IMG/VR virus record: IMGVR_UViG_3300003885_000012
Location: 1 to 41,543 of that record
DNA from: a virus
Length of the DNA: 41,543 nt
Reading direction: 5' to 3' (one strand)
The notes under the pieces were generated by a model, which made no database searches, had not been told where the DNA came from, and saw only the letters and a list, made by a program, of their open reading frames with translations. The position numbers and the translations under genes are program-made. Shown here in pieces: positions 8,282-17,391 of this stretch (positions are counted from its first letter, which is position 1; each line of letters starts with the position of its first letter).

Positions 8282-9376
8282 ATGGGTGCAGGGAGTTACA
8301 GTCACACTACGAGAGCAGAGGGACTAACTTTAACTGCCAATATTTACAACTCGGACCACGTAAATCATATTACGAATCATAATTTCGTTACCTTAGATGA
8401 TTATTCATCTACCGTGGCAGAGATGGAATCAATTGCTGATCCTTATCCAGGGGGAGTTGCAAGTCAGGCAACCTCGGGAGCGGGTGAGCTTGAAAGATTG
8501 AGGTATGTTTTATGGCAACAGCATCACACAACAAAATGGGAAATTTATCCTGATTTTGTTGCTAAGACATCTGTGTATACTGCCACTTTGGATGATGAAA
8601 TTATTAGTGGTGATGCTTCTGGAGGAAATTTTACAATTACTTTACCTACTGCGGTGGGTAATATGGATAAAGATTTTACCATTGTTAATATCGCTGCAAC
8701 TGGAACTGTAACTATAGATGGTAATGCTGCTGAGACTATTAATGGAGCTACAACAATTGCTTTAGATAACCAATGGGAGTTCATTACCTTTGTAAGCGAT
8801 AACGCTAATTGGGTTATCATAGCTACTAATGTTGATATGGTTACTTTAACAGGTACGCAAACTTTAACGAATAAGACTTTGACTACACCCACTATTGGAG
8901 ACTTACAAAATGCTACCCATGATCATCAAAATGCTGCTGGTGGAGGATTATTAAGTTCTGATTCTTCTTTCAGTGCTTATAGATCAGCAGATCAAGATAT
9001 AGCAAATTCAACATATTCAAAAATCCAATTTAATACAGAAGAATTCGATACAAATAATGATTATGATAATGTTACTAATTATAGATTTACTCCTACTATT
9101 GCCGGGAAATATTTTTTGAGCACCAGTTTTATAGTATATTCTAATTTAGTAGATCAAAAAGATATTTCTATATATATATATAAAAACGGAGTTATATACA
9201 AGAAAAGAAAACATATTTTAAATAGTGCTTCTAGCCAATCACTAAATATTTCTTGTTTAGTTGATGCAGATGGGTCAAGTGATTACTTTGAAATATTTAT
9301 TATACATACTATAGGCAGTACCATAAAAATTTATGGTGAAACAACTAATTATTTTGTAGGCTTCAGAATAAGATAG
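8282..9376 (+). CDS. Tail fibre protein with C1q-like C-terminal domain
   Basis: A 364-residue protein. The N-terminal half carries fibre-type segments (FTITLPTAVGNMDKDFTIVNI and the TLTGTQTLTNKTLTTPTIG motif common in tail fibres). Residues ~230-364 match the C1q/TNF-like pattern: FSAYRSADQDI, YSKIQFNTEEFDTNNDY, YRFTPTIAGKYFLSTSFIVYS, and a final YFVGFRIR strand. Such trimeric tips bind receptors. The 3' half is more A+T-rich than the 5' half, as expected if the tip domain was exchanged. Confidence 0.75.
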   Translation: MGAGSYSHTTRAEGLTLTANIYNSDHVNHITNHNFVTLDDYSSTVAEMESIADPYPGGVASQATSGAGELERLRYVLWQQHHTTKWEIYPDFVAKTSVYTATLDDEIISGDASGGNFTITLPTAVGNMDKDFTIVNIAATGTVTIDGNAAETINGATTIALDNQWEFITFVSDNANWVIIATNVDMVTLTGTQTLTNKTLTTPTIGDLQNATHDHQNAAGGGLLSSDSSFSAYRSADQDIANSTYSKIQFNTEEFDTNNDYDNVTNYRFTPTIAGKYFLSTSFIVYSNLVDQKDISIYIYKNGVIYKKRKHILNSASSQSLNISCLVDADGSSDYFEIFIIHTIGSTIKIYGETTNYFVGFRIR

Positions 9377-9382
9377 GATAAC

Positions 9383-9790
9383 ATGCAACCTAAAGGTGAC
9401 ATAGATTTTAGTAAGATTTATCCTGCACCGGCATTAGCAGATCATACCCATAATGGCGGAGGGTCAAGTAATTTATTCACTGGAACTTACACAGGAGATG
9501 GGACTACTTCTAAAGCCATAACAGGTGTAGGATTCCAGCCGATATACGTTAAAATTTGGGAGAGACTATCAGCAGATGGTAATTCAGGTTTTATTTTTGA
9601 AACAACTGATACTATTATAGACGATTATATAGATGGTCAGAGTTGGGTGCATTCAAGTTCTACCGGCCATTTTACGAATACTGAGAAGATACTTTCTCTG
9701 GATTCTGATGGATTCACAGTAAGCGATAAAAGTCTTGATGCTGATCCTAATAAGGATACTATTGTATATAATTTCTTATGCATAGGATAG
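9383..9790 (+). CDS. Fibre/receptor-module protein, paralogue A
   Basis: A 135-residue protein. It shares with the following gene the pattern D-x-x-KIYPAxxLxDHTHNGGG, TGxYTGxGxxxxAITGxGFQPxYVKIWER, FETTDTIxDD and a C-terminal SLDSDGFTV...DPNKDxIVYNxLC(I/M)G. Related segments occur in phage structural proteins of unknown role. The DHTHNGGG segment often marks a fibre base. The two genes lie four bases apart and appear to be a tandem duplication. Confidence 0.65.
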   Translation: MQPKGDIDFSKIYPAPALADHTHNGGGSSNLFTGTYTGDGTTSKAITGVGFQPIYVKIWERLSADGNSGFIFETTDTIIDDYIDGQSWVHSSSTGHFTNTEKILSLDSDGFTVSDKSLDADPNKDTIVYNFLCIG

Positions 9791-9794
9791 AGAG

Positions 9795-10226
9795 ATGGAT
9801 AATTACAGACCGCAGAATTTAAACCAGGGTGACCTTGATCTTGTTAAGATTTATCCTGCTATATCACTTGAAGATCATACTCATAATGGCGGTGGCGGAG
9901 AGCTTAAAATCTTTACAGGGGCATATACAGGTAATGGAGCTTCTGCTTATGCTATAACAGGTATTGGGTTTCAGCCGAAATATGTAAAGATATGGGAGAG
10001 AAAAACAGCTCACTTTGAAAAGGACGAGATATTTGAAACAACAGATACTATTGTAGATGATAATGCAGAAGGTCAGTGCTGGAAACATGTAGGTTCTGGT
10101 TCTCATAGTACAAGGACTAATGGGATAATTTCATTAGATTCTGATGGATTTACTGTAGATGACTATGGTGTAGACTCAGACCCTAACAAAGATGGAATTG
10201 TGTATAACTATTTATGCATGGGTTAA
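9795..10226 (+). CDS. Fibre/receptor-module protein, paralogue B
   Basis: A 143-residue paralogue of the preceding protein, matching through its whole length and diverging most around residues 75-105 (between the KIWER and SLDSDGF segments). A conserved frame with a variable middle suggests selection on an exposed loop. No reverse transcriptase or template repeat was seen nearby, so this is not a diversity-generating retroelement on present evidence. Confidence 0.65.
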   Translation: MDNYRPQNLNQGDLDLVKIYPAISLEDHTHNGGGGELKIFTGAYTGNGASAYAITGIGFQPKYVKIWERKTAHFEKDEIFETTDTIVDDNAEGQCWKHVGSGSHSTRTNGIISLDSDGFTVDDYGVDSDPNKDGIVYNYLCMG

Positions 10227-10229
10227 CTT

Positions 10230-10694
10230 ATGAAAGTTAGAATATTCAAAAAAGACGAGTCGATTCTAAAACTTTCTACACTTATAGGGTCATGGATGAC
10301 TGAGTGTAAAATGAAAGAATTTGGAGTACATCTTAACCTTGTGGAATTCTTTGAAGATTTTAAATCTCTTATTGCTTTAGATAACAAAGATTTGATGGTA
10401 TTAGAAGTTGATAACAAGATAGTTGGGCTTATGGGCTTAATCTTTTTTAAAAGTCCAACAGGGCTTCAATATTTCACACAAGATCGGCATTGGTATATAA
10501 TGCCTGAATACAGAGGAAATGGTCTTAAAATGATCGCTATGGCTGAAGAATGGGCGAAGGATAAGAAATGTTCTCATCTGTTGTTAAGTGTCAACATGAT
10601 GGCAAGTAATATGCATGACAGAACATGCAAAGTTTATGAAAAAAAAGGCATGCAAAAATTTGAGATAACCTATATAAAAAAGGTGGGTGATTAA
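10230..10694 (+). CDS. GNAT-family N-acetyltransferase
   Basis: A 154-residue protein with the GNAT order: NKIVGLMGLIFF (strand pair, ~residues 65-77), HWYIMPEYRGNGLKMIAMAEEWAKDKKCSHLLLSVN (motif A region with an R-G-N-G acetyl-CoA turn, ~86-122) and VYEKKGMQKFEITYIKKV at the C-terminus (motif B). It starts four bases after the fibre gene stop. Phage copies among virion genes are common, but the acceptor is usually unknown. Confidence 0.82.
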   Translation: MKVRIFKKDESILKLSTLIGSWMTECKMKEFGVHLNLVEFFEDFKSLIALDNKDLMVLEVDNKIVGLMGLIFFKSPTGLQYFTQDRHWYIMPEYRGNGLKMIAMAEEWAKDKKCSHLLLSVNMMASNMHDRTCKVYEKKGMQKFEITYIKKVGD

Positions 10695-10696
10695 TT

Positions 10697-12205
10697 ATGG
10701 GATGTTTTGGTGGTGGTGGTACAACAGTTGAAGCTCCTAAAATGAGTCAGGAAGAAAAAGATTTGCTTGGAGCAGGTAGGGAGTCTTTAGATTTTGGCAC
10801 AGAAGAAGCCAGACGTATAGCAGGCAGATACGATGCTACAAGACCTGTTTTATACGATTTACTCGGCTTTGATTTTGAAGAAGTACCGTTATCAGATACA
10901 GACTCTGCGAGAAAAGCCGAAATAGAAGCAGAGTTAAGAGCTGTTGTTCCTGGTATCTCTCAGGAGCAGTTAAGTCAAGCTATGAGTGGCGGGATTGGCA
11001 GTTTTATGGAGAATATAGCCAATATTTCCTCACCAGAACAAACTCAAAGATTATCGGAATTAAAAGATGAATTATCAGAACTCAGCCGAAAAGAATATAA
11101 GCTCTCACCACAATCACAAGAGGAGTGGAACAAACTTAAAGGTCTTGCAAGCGGTGAAGTAGAGCTTGCAGAACTCGGGCAAGATACAATGAAGCGGATT
11201 ATGAATGCGGGGCCCGGAGTCCTTGAGACCGCATTAAATGAAGCTATCTTGTCAGGCGAGGCTCCCAAGGGAAGTTTAGAAGAGATGTACGGCCGGCTCG
11301 CACGTGAAAGTGGCGGACAATTCGAAGAAATAATGAAAGGCGGAGCAATCAGGCCTTACTATGAACGTATGCAGGAGCAGACAGAATTTGAAGCACTGAA
11401 AGAGAGATACGGTAAGATGGGGATGGATATCTCTGGTGGAACATTGAGTGAAGCAACTCCCACATCTACTGCCGGCGTCCTTGGCCTGCAACCCCTTCAA
11501 ACAAAATCTGCTATACAAAAAGACTTATCCCAAAGACGTGCGGAAGAGTTAGGCTTAGGGCGATTACTCAGTTTGGGAGATGCATCAAGAGCTTTCAAAG
11601 GGCAGAGAATGGGTGAGCTTTTTAGCGGTGCAGGCTTTGAAGCTCAGAGAGAAGGAGAAAAGTTTGCAAGGGGATCATCATTCAGAGGATTGCCTCAACG
11701 AAGGTTAGGATTGCTCGGTACTGTAGGAGAATACGGTGCAGGAGTACCCGGCCAGTTTGCTAACTTAGCCCAGACATACGGAGGATTAACACAGCCGTAT
11801 CAATATTATAGCGGGTTAAAATATGATGCAAATGTACAAACCGCAGCAAACAAAGCACAGGCAAGAAGCGACTGGTTTGGATTGTTAGGTACTGCTGGCG
11901 GTATGGCAGGGGGGGCTGCGTTAATGAGTTCCAAAACATTCAAAAAGAATATCAGCAAATTATCTAAGAAAGAAGAAAAGTCTATCCTTGACATGGTAGA
12001 AAAAACAGGAGTATATACTTTCAGATACAAAAAAGAATCTCCGGAAAGTAAACTTCATCTTGGATTGATAGTAGAAAAATCTCCTGATACTATTGTCACC
12101 AAAGATAAAAAACACCTTGATGTAGGGAATTACTTAGGCTTGCTGATGGCTTCAAATAAAGCTCTGGCAAGTAAGGTAAATAAGTTAGAGAGGAGGATAA
12201 CATAA
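10697..12205 (+). CDS. Ejection-type virion protein with C-terminal S74-like chaperone domain
   Basis: A 502-residue protein. The start MGCFGGGG and the following long helical, Glu/Leu/Gly-rich section resemble podophage internal (ejection) proteins. Residues ~410-502 look like a Peptidase_S74 intramolecular chaperone: SSKTFKKNI at 411-419 (Ser411 and Lys416 in the positions of the self-cleavage dyad), VYTFRYK, LGLIVEKSP and a final helix NYLGLLMASNKALASKVNKLERR. The acidic residue usually after the Ser is Ser here. S74 domains normally finish tailspikes or fibres, so this pairing is notable. Confidence 0.68.
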   Translation: MGCFGGGGTTVEAPKMSQEEKDLLGAGRESLDFGTEEARRIAGRYDATRPVLYDLLGFDFEEVPLSDTDSARKAEIEAELRAVVPGISQEQLSQAMSGGIGSFMENIANISSPEQTQRLSELKDELSELSRKEYKLSPQSQEEWNKLKGLASGEVELAELGQDTMKRIMNAGPGVLETALNEAILSGEAPKGSLEEMYGRLARESGGQFEEIMKGGAIRPYYERMQEQTEFEALKERYGKMGMDISGGTLSEATPTSTAGVLGLQPLQTKSAIQKDLSQRRAEELGLGRLLSLGDASRAFKGQRMGELFSGAGFEAQREGEKFARGSSFRGLPQRRLGLLGTVGEYGAGVPGQFANLAQTYGGLTQPYQYYSGLKYDANVQTAANKAQARSDWFGLLGTAGGMAGGAALMSSKTFKKNISKLSKKEEKSILDMVEKTGVYTFRYKKESPESKLHLGLIVEKSPDTIVTKDKKHLDVGNYLGLLMASNKALASKVNKLERRIT

Positions 12206-13369
12206 ATGCCTCAACCATTTCCAAGTGCAATAGGCGGACTTACAAGAGGGTTACAGACTGGTGTCGGGATAGCTTCGCAATTTCAACAGATGGGATTGCT
12301 TAGAGACCAGAGAGAGCAGGAAGCAAAGAAGTTTGAGTTAGAGAAAAAACAATTACTCCAAAAAGAAAAGCAGCGGCAATTAAACAACGATATTACTCTT
12401 ATGCAAACTTCCATGAAACTTATGTCCGATGAAAACCTTCCCGATGCTACCAAAATTGAAGCATGGGGAGCGTACAGGCAAAGATGGAACAAGTATAGTC
12501 CCGATTCTCCTTTGCCTGAAATGACCGAGTGGCCGGCCTACGGAACAAAGTATGCCAAAAAAGCACACAAGATAATGACTAACAAAGATTTTGACCTAAA
12601 GACTAAGCAGACACAGCTAAACAGACTGCAATCAGAAGCCCTTGCTGAAGGAAAAGAGTTTGATATCAAGGCCTATAATGTTCAAATAGAGAAAGAGAAG
12701 GGACAAAAACAGAAACAACCTTATGTCCCTGGCAAACTCGTTGATATCTACACCGAAGAAGGCAAGACAGAGCAAAGGCCGTTCCTTGGTAAAGATGAAG
12801 CAGGAATGCCGTTGTTTGGTGAGGCTGTTGGTGCTAAACAGACTTTTGCACCAAGCAAAGGAATTGATATGCAAAACAAACAACAGCAACAATATTTTAA
12901 AACATATAGCTCTTTGGCTGATGACGCCAGAGCTGTTGCAACAAAGTCTGTCGGAGCAAGTCCTATGATAACAATAAATTCTGAAACAGGTGAAACAATA
13001 AATAACTTTAGTTCTATGACAGAAGATATAGCTAAAAAGTGGAGAAAAGCATTTAAAGAAGAATTAAAAACCAAAGTCAGCAAAGCTATAAAAATAGATA
13101 TTTTACCTAAAGAATACCTTGATTTTATAGGTGAAGCACCTCAAGAGGGTTCGCAATTCAAACAAACTTTTGCACCACGTAGACAGAGAGAAGGGGTATC
13201 TCCACCTACTGTATCAGACTTTTCAGATGAAACACTTAAGACATCAGATGAGATAACTGCACGTTTCAGAAAAGATTCTGCTATGCAAAATTTTACAATT
13301 GGCAACGAAACACCGCAAGGCCGTGAAGTATATGATGCACAAAAAAATCTTGTAGGATACTATAAATGA
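12206..13369 (+). CDS. Internal virion / ejection protein, coiled-coil
   Basis: A 387-residue protein starting directly after the preceding stop, with AGGAGG ten bases upstream. After a short amphipathic start (GGLTRGLQTGVGIASQFQQMGLL) comes a long charged coiled coil rich in Gln, Glu and Lys (residues ~30-65). This is the layout of DNA-ejection proteins that lie between the fibres and the large internal protein in podophages. Confidence 0.6.
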   Translation: MPQPFPSAIGGLTRGLQTGVGIASQFQQMGLLRDQREQEAKKFELEKKQLLQKEKQRQLNNDITLMQTSMKLMSDENLPDATKIEAWGAYRQRWNKYSPDSPLPEMTEWPAYGTKYAKKAHKIMTNKDFDLKTKQTQLNRLQSEALAEGKEFDIKAYNVQIEKEKGQKQKQPYVPGKLVDIYTEEGKTEQRPFLGKDEAGMPLFGEAVGAKQTFAPSKGIDMQNKQQQQYFKTYSSLADDARAVATKSVGASPMITINSETGETINNFSSMTEDIAKKWRKAFKEELKTKVSKAIKIDILPKEYLDFIGEAPQEGSQFKQTFAPRRQREGVSPPTVSDFSDETLKTSDEITARFRKDSAMQNFTIGNETPQGREVYDAQKNLVGYYK

Positions 13370-13370
13370 T

Positions 13371-16300
13371 ATGGGATTTATACCTTTAAATGACGGACCT
13401 TTACAAGAAAATCAACCACCGCAAAAAGGATTCATTCCCTTACAGCAAGAAAAGGAAATAGGATTCACTCCTTTGGCTAAAGCCGACACAGATCAAAAGC
13501 CTAGTGCCTTAGTCTCTCCTGAAACCGTAATCTCAACCTCTCCATTGTTTGGCCGACCTGCTAAATATATAGCCGAAACTACTCGTGATATTGTAAAGGC
13601 AGGCATAACAGGAACTCAAACTATAGCAAACATAGCAACTGGTATGATTGCATGGCCTATATCTAAAACTGCTGGAATAATCAAAACAATCGCCGGCGGA
13701 GGAGATGAGCAGGCTGAGAAGGAAGGAAGGGAGTTTGAGGAAAGAGTCGCACAAAAATGGACAGTTGCACCTAATGATCCAAGAGCAAAGGAAGCTGTTG
13801 AAGTTATAGGCAATATCCTTAACTTTGTCCTTACTCCTATTGTAGAAACTGCTAAAGAAGCAGGGAAAATAACAAAAGAGACACTACAAGATCATCCTTT
13901 ATTACCTGAAAAAATGCAAAAACTTGCCCCTCTACTGTCTTATGTAACAGAGTTTGGGACTGAGCTTGCTTTATTTAAGGGTGCTCATAAAGTAGCAGGA
14001 AAGATAAAAAAGGTTTTAACCCCTAAAGAAAAGGCAAAGATTCTTGTTGATAAAATAGAGAAGGGAGAGTCTGTTTTAGATGCTAAAGAAACGATTCAGG
14101 AAAAACAATTAAAGAAACCTTTTGACTTAGAAAAGGAGATAGCGGTTAAGGAGCTTAAACCTGCCGAACCATTACAAGCAAAGAAACCTAAAGAAGTTGC
14201 AGGTTTTCCTATCAAAGAAACTCAAAAGCCTTTAAAGGAAAGGGTGGCGTTACTCAAAAAAGCTGGTTTTAAAGAAGCGGCTCAAAATCTAAAAAAGGCT
14301 GAGATCAAAACAAAAACAATAGGATTCACTCCTTTGAAAAAGAAAACGGCTTTCAATCCTGAAAAACATTCTCTTGCTGATTTCGTTAGACAAGAAGGTG
14401 GTATATCAACCGCAAAAGAACTTCAATTTAAGGGAGAAGCCAGACAATTTAGCATCAAAGAAGGGTTTAACTTGGTAAACAATAAGACAGGTAAAACATT
14501 TGATGAATTACATACGTCTGCGGTTGAGGAAGGATTCATAGATAGGAATTCCACCGCTTCTGATTTCATAGATTTATTAGCGAATGATGTCAAATCAAAC
14601 AAGTTGTCAGGCAGGGCATGGAGCGTCAGAAAGCAGAGCTTTGAAGAAGATATACAATTTTATCCTTTAGACGAAAAAGGTAGCATTGATATTACAGCGA
14701 TCAAAAAAATACCTGAAAAAATGAGAGAAACTTTTGAGGTCCCCGAACCTACAAGCAAGGAATATAAAACCATCAACAGAGAAGTTGAAAATTGGAGAAT
14801 AAAAAGAAATTACGGAGCTAAAAAAGCACAAATATTATATGAAAGAGCAAGAAAGGTAGTTCCAGATGAAAGTCAAAGAAAAATGATTCCTGATGCTATT
14901 GAAAATCCAAATCTTAAGGCCTCTCTTACTCCTGAGCAAAAAAGTGTACTTAATGGTATCCAGAGATTATACAAAGACTATGAAACAATACTAAAAAAAG
15001 AAGGGATTTTAGATACTTTTCTTGAAAATTATGTTAATCATATTATTCTTGAAACTCCCAAAAAGGGTAGACTTTCCCGAACAGGAGAGGGGGGAAAGTT
15101 AGGAGCAAAGCCTTCCTTTACCCGGCAAAGGGTAAGAACAGAGGAAGGAAAAACTTATACCATTAAAGAGTTAGAAGCAAAAGGATACAAGGTAGAAAAA
15201 GATATCGCTAAACTTGGTGCTTATTATCAAGTTGTAGCAGAGCAAGCCATATCAAACAAAAGAATTGTAGATACACTTAAAAAAACAACTACCAAAGAAG
15301 GCAAAAAAATATTACGTCCTTTTAGAGATATCCCTTTAGAAGAAAAAGGTGATTATTATGTAATAGATGAAATGCAGCTAAAAAGATGGTCTGGAACTAA
15401 AACAGAAAAAGGAATAAAACTATTTCAAATTCCTACCGGATTACACAAAAATGCATGGTCATTGATTGATAACATTTTAGGAGAAAGAAGACCTCCCTCA
15501 CAACTCTATCTTAAATTTGCAAAAATCAGAAGTGATGTCAAGAGACTGATAATGTTTAATCCCCTTATACATGGATTTAATGTTGAAAGTAATGTAATCA
15601 TGGCATTAGGCAAAGACTATCCAAGACGTTTCTATATGTTTAAAGACAAAACTCCGCAACAGATAGAAGCTATGAAATTTGATATGATTCGTGATGGAGT
15701 AGAATTAGAAGGATTGTTTGACGTAAAAGGAAGATTAGCAAAAGATATTTATCAGTTAAAAATTCCAGAACAAACCGAGTTAAAACAAATGATTACCAAT
15801 CCTATAAAAACTTTAAGAGACGTTGGAGATAAAATTTTATGGGATAAATGGGTAGGTTCAGGACAAATGGCCGTGTATGGAGTCTTAAAAGAAAGAGGTT
15901 TAAAGAAGGGGTTGCCAGAAGCAAAGGCGGGACATGCCGCTGCAATGATGACAAATGATTTACTAGGGACTCTTCCTTCTACTTGGTTTACAAAAAATCA
16001 AAGACGTTTTCTTTTTAATACTATGTTCGCAAGGAATTGGACAGTATCAAATTTGAGAACTCTTACAGGGATGATGGGTAAAAAAGCTAAGTCTAAATAT
16101 CTTCCCAAACCATTACGTTTTGAAAATGTAACAGACGCAGAGTTAAAAGTAATGTCAGGAGAATACAGAAAAGTAGTGGTAAAAGGTGTAATAGGAGCTC
16201 TTACAACAGCCAATATAGTGCAATCAATGTTTTTAAAAATGAACGGACAGAAGTTTCATCCTACATGGCAAAATGAAGAGGACCATAGATTTGACATCGA

Positions 16301-17021
16301 TACAGGAATGATAGATCCCAAAAAAGGCAAAATATATCTTAAAAATTGGTTGTTTAGACAAATAGATGATTATATTAAACTTTTTGAAGGTCATCCCATA
16401 CAATTTGCAAAGGCAAAAGCAGAACCTATTATGAGAACCATAGCTGAAATAATTCTTAATGTAGATTATTTTGGGAAGCCTATAATAAAACGTGGAATGA
16501 CCAGAACAAGAGCTCTGCTTGAAATAAGCAAATACATAGTAAAAGGTATTACTCCATTAGATAATTTTATAGGCAGGGAGAATGAGGTTAGAACCTGGGC
16601 TGAGGCATTGTTACCATTAACCGGAACATGGATAAGACACGGTATGCCTACAGGTAAACAAGACCCTCGGTTTGCCAACATTCTTAAAGGATATTATGAA
16701 TATAAAGCCAAAAAATCAATATTAAAAAATGATATCAAAAATAAAGTTAGTAAATTAATTCAGCAAGGCAAGGATCAGGAAGCATTAAAGTTAATAGATC
16801 AGGTTAATTTAACTAAAGAACAGTTTATTAATATTCTAAAATCTTTGAAAATTCCTTTTTGGTCTAGAGTAGGTGGAAAAACAAAATTTAAATCAGATTT
16901 TATTGAGTATCTTTTTACTCTACCTGAAAATAAAAAGCAAGATTTTATTGACGCCATAGAAGAAGAAAAATTAGATAAAGCATTGGGATTTGAAACTAAA
17001 ACTAAACCAGTAAGAGAATAA
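13371..17021 (+). CDS. Large internal virion protein (1216 residues) with GF(I/T)PL motifs
   Basis: The largest gene. The N-terminus carries the pentapeptide GFIPL at residues 2 and 20 and GFTPL at 31 and 318, separated by Pro/Gln-rich or Lys-rich linkers. Residues ~65-115 are hydrophobic and Ala/Gly-rich (ITGTQTIANIATGMIAWPISKTAGIIKTI) and could insert into membrane. The rest is basic and helical with some aromatic-rich segments. Size and place fit the large ejection proteins delivered with the DNA. No lytic transglycosylase or polymerase motif was found. Confidence 0.65.
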   Translation: MGFIPLNDGPLQENQPPQKGFIPLQQEKEIGFTPLAKADTDQKPSALVSPETVISTSPLFGRPAKYIAETTRDIVKAGITGTQTIANIATGMIAWPISKTAGIIKTIAGGGDEQAEKEGREFEERVAQKWTVAPNDPRAKEAVEVIGNILNFVLTPIVETAKEAGKITKETLQDHPLLPEKMQKLAPLLSYVTEFGTELALFKGAHKVAGKIKKVLTPKEKAKILVDKIEKGESVLDAKETIQEKQLKKPFDLEKEIAVKELKPAEPLQAKKPKEVAGFPIKETQKPLKERVALLKKAGFKEAAQNLKKAEIKTKTIGFTPLKKKTAFNPEKHSLADFVRQEGGISTAKELQFKGEARQFSIKEGFNLVNNKTGKTFDELHTSAVEEGFIDRNSTASDFIDLLANDVKSNKLSGRAWSVRKQSFEEDIQFYPLDEKGSIDITAIKKIPEKMRETFEVPEPTSKEYKTINREVENWRIKRNYGAKKAQILYERARKVVPDESQRKMIPDAIENPNLKASLTPEQKSVLNGIQRLYKDYETILKKEGILDTFLENYVNHIILETPKKGRLSRTGEGGKLGAKPSFTRQRVRTEEGKTYTIKELEAKGYKVEKDIAKLGAYYQVVAEQAISNKRIVDTLKKTTTKEGKKILRPFRDIPLEEKGDYYVIDEMQLKRWSGTKTEKGIKLFQIPTGLHKNAWSLIDNILGERRPPSQLYLKFAKIRSDVKRLIMFNPLIHGFNVESNVIMALGKDYPRRFYMFKDKTPQQIEAMKFDMIRDGVELEGLFDVKGRLAKDIYQLKIPEQTELKQMITNPIKTLRDVGDKILWDKWVGSGQMAVYGVLKERGLKKGLPEAKAGHAAAMMTNDLLGTLPSTWFTKNQRRFLFNTMFARNWTVSNLRTLTGMMGKKAKSKYLPKPLRFENVTDAELKVMSGEYRKVVVKGVIGALTTANIVQSMFLKMNGQKFHPTWQNEEDHRFDIDTGMIDPKKGKIYLKNWLFRQIDDYIKLFEGHPIQFAKAKAEPIMRTIAEIILNVDYFGKPIIKRGMTRTRALLEISKYIVKGITPLDNFIGRENEVRTWAEALLPLTGTWIRHGMPTGKQDPRFANILKGYYEYKAKKSILKNDIKNKVSKLIQQGKDQEALKLIDQVNLTKEQFINILKSLKIPFWSRVGGKTKFKSDFIEYLFTLPENKKQDFIDAIEEEKLDKALGFETKTKPVRE

Positions 17022-17023
17022 CC

Positions 17024-17191
17024 ATGGAAGAACTTAAGATAGGTTTAGCAGTCTTGGGCACGATAACCACACCCGCCCTAACCGTTACGATCTGGATGTA
17101 CCGTAACGGTATCAGGGATATCAAGCGGGACGTGGGAAAGTTATGGAAGAAGATGGATGAACATATTAGCTGGCACCTAGACAAGGGTTAG
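17024..17191 (+). CDS. Small membrane protein, candidate holin
   Basis: A 55-residue frame two bases after the large internal protein. One hydrophobic segment (residues ~5-25, IGLAVLGTITTPALTVTIWMY) is followed by a charged helix (RNGIRDIKRDVGKLWKKMDEHISWHLDKG). This N-out or N-in single-span layout with a basic amphipathic tail is seen in XhlA-like and other small phage lysis proteins. It overlaps the convergent gene by four bases. It contains a nine-base inverted repeat (17081-17089 with 17102-17110). Confidence 0.55.
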   Translation: MEELKIGLAVLGTITTPALTVTIWMYRNGIRDIKRDVGKLWKKMDEHISWHLDKG

Positions 17192-17391
17192 ATTGTATCC
17201 TTAAGCCATTCATCTATTTCTTTTTGCAATATTTGTTTAGATGAGCTATAGCCATAGCTTTTTGCCTGTTTAGCTAACACTTCATTTATGGCTAGGGTGT
17301 TTCTTGCATTATAGACAGACTCTATCTGTCCTCGGCTATAGCTTTCTAATAACCCCGCCGTATAGCTTCCAAATAAACTTTGGCCTATCAT
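17188..17391 (-). CDS. Small protein of unknown function at the end of the leftward operon
   Basis: A 67-residue, mostly helical protein (ARNTLAINEVLAKQAKSYGYSSSKQILQKEIDEWL). Its start overlaps the stop of the coiled-coil gene in an ATGA arrangement, so translation is coupled. It converges on the late operon with a four-base overlap and no room for a terminator. Internal Gly/Ser-rich start resembles virion-associated peptides, but this is not firm. Confidence 0.55.
   Translation of the reverse strand: MIGQSLFGSYTAGLLESYSRGQIESVYNARNTLAINEVLAKQAKSYGYSSSKQILQKEIDEWLKDTI

Noticed and set aside
9383-10226. Diversity-generating retroelement target genes
   Set aside because: The two paralogues look like variable proteins, but I found no reverse transcriptase, no template repeat with adenine-directed differences and no C-type-lectin ending.
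17081-17110. Nine-base inverted repeat as a bidirectional terminator between convergent operons
   Set aside because: It lies wholly inside the 55-residue coding sequence and has no U-tract on either side.
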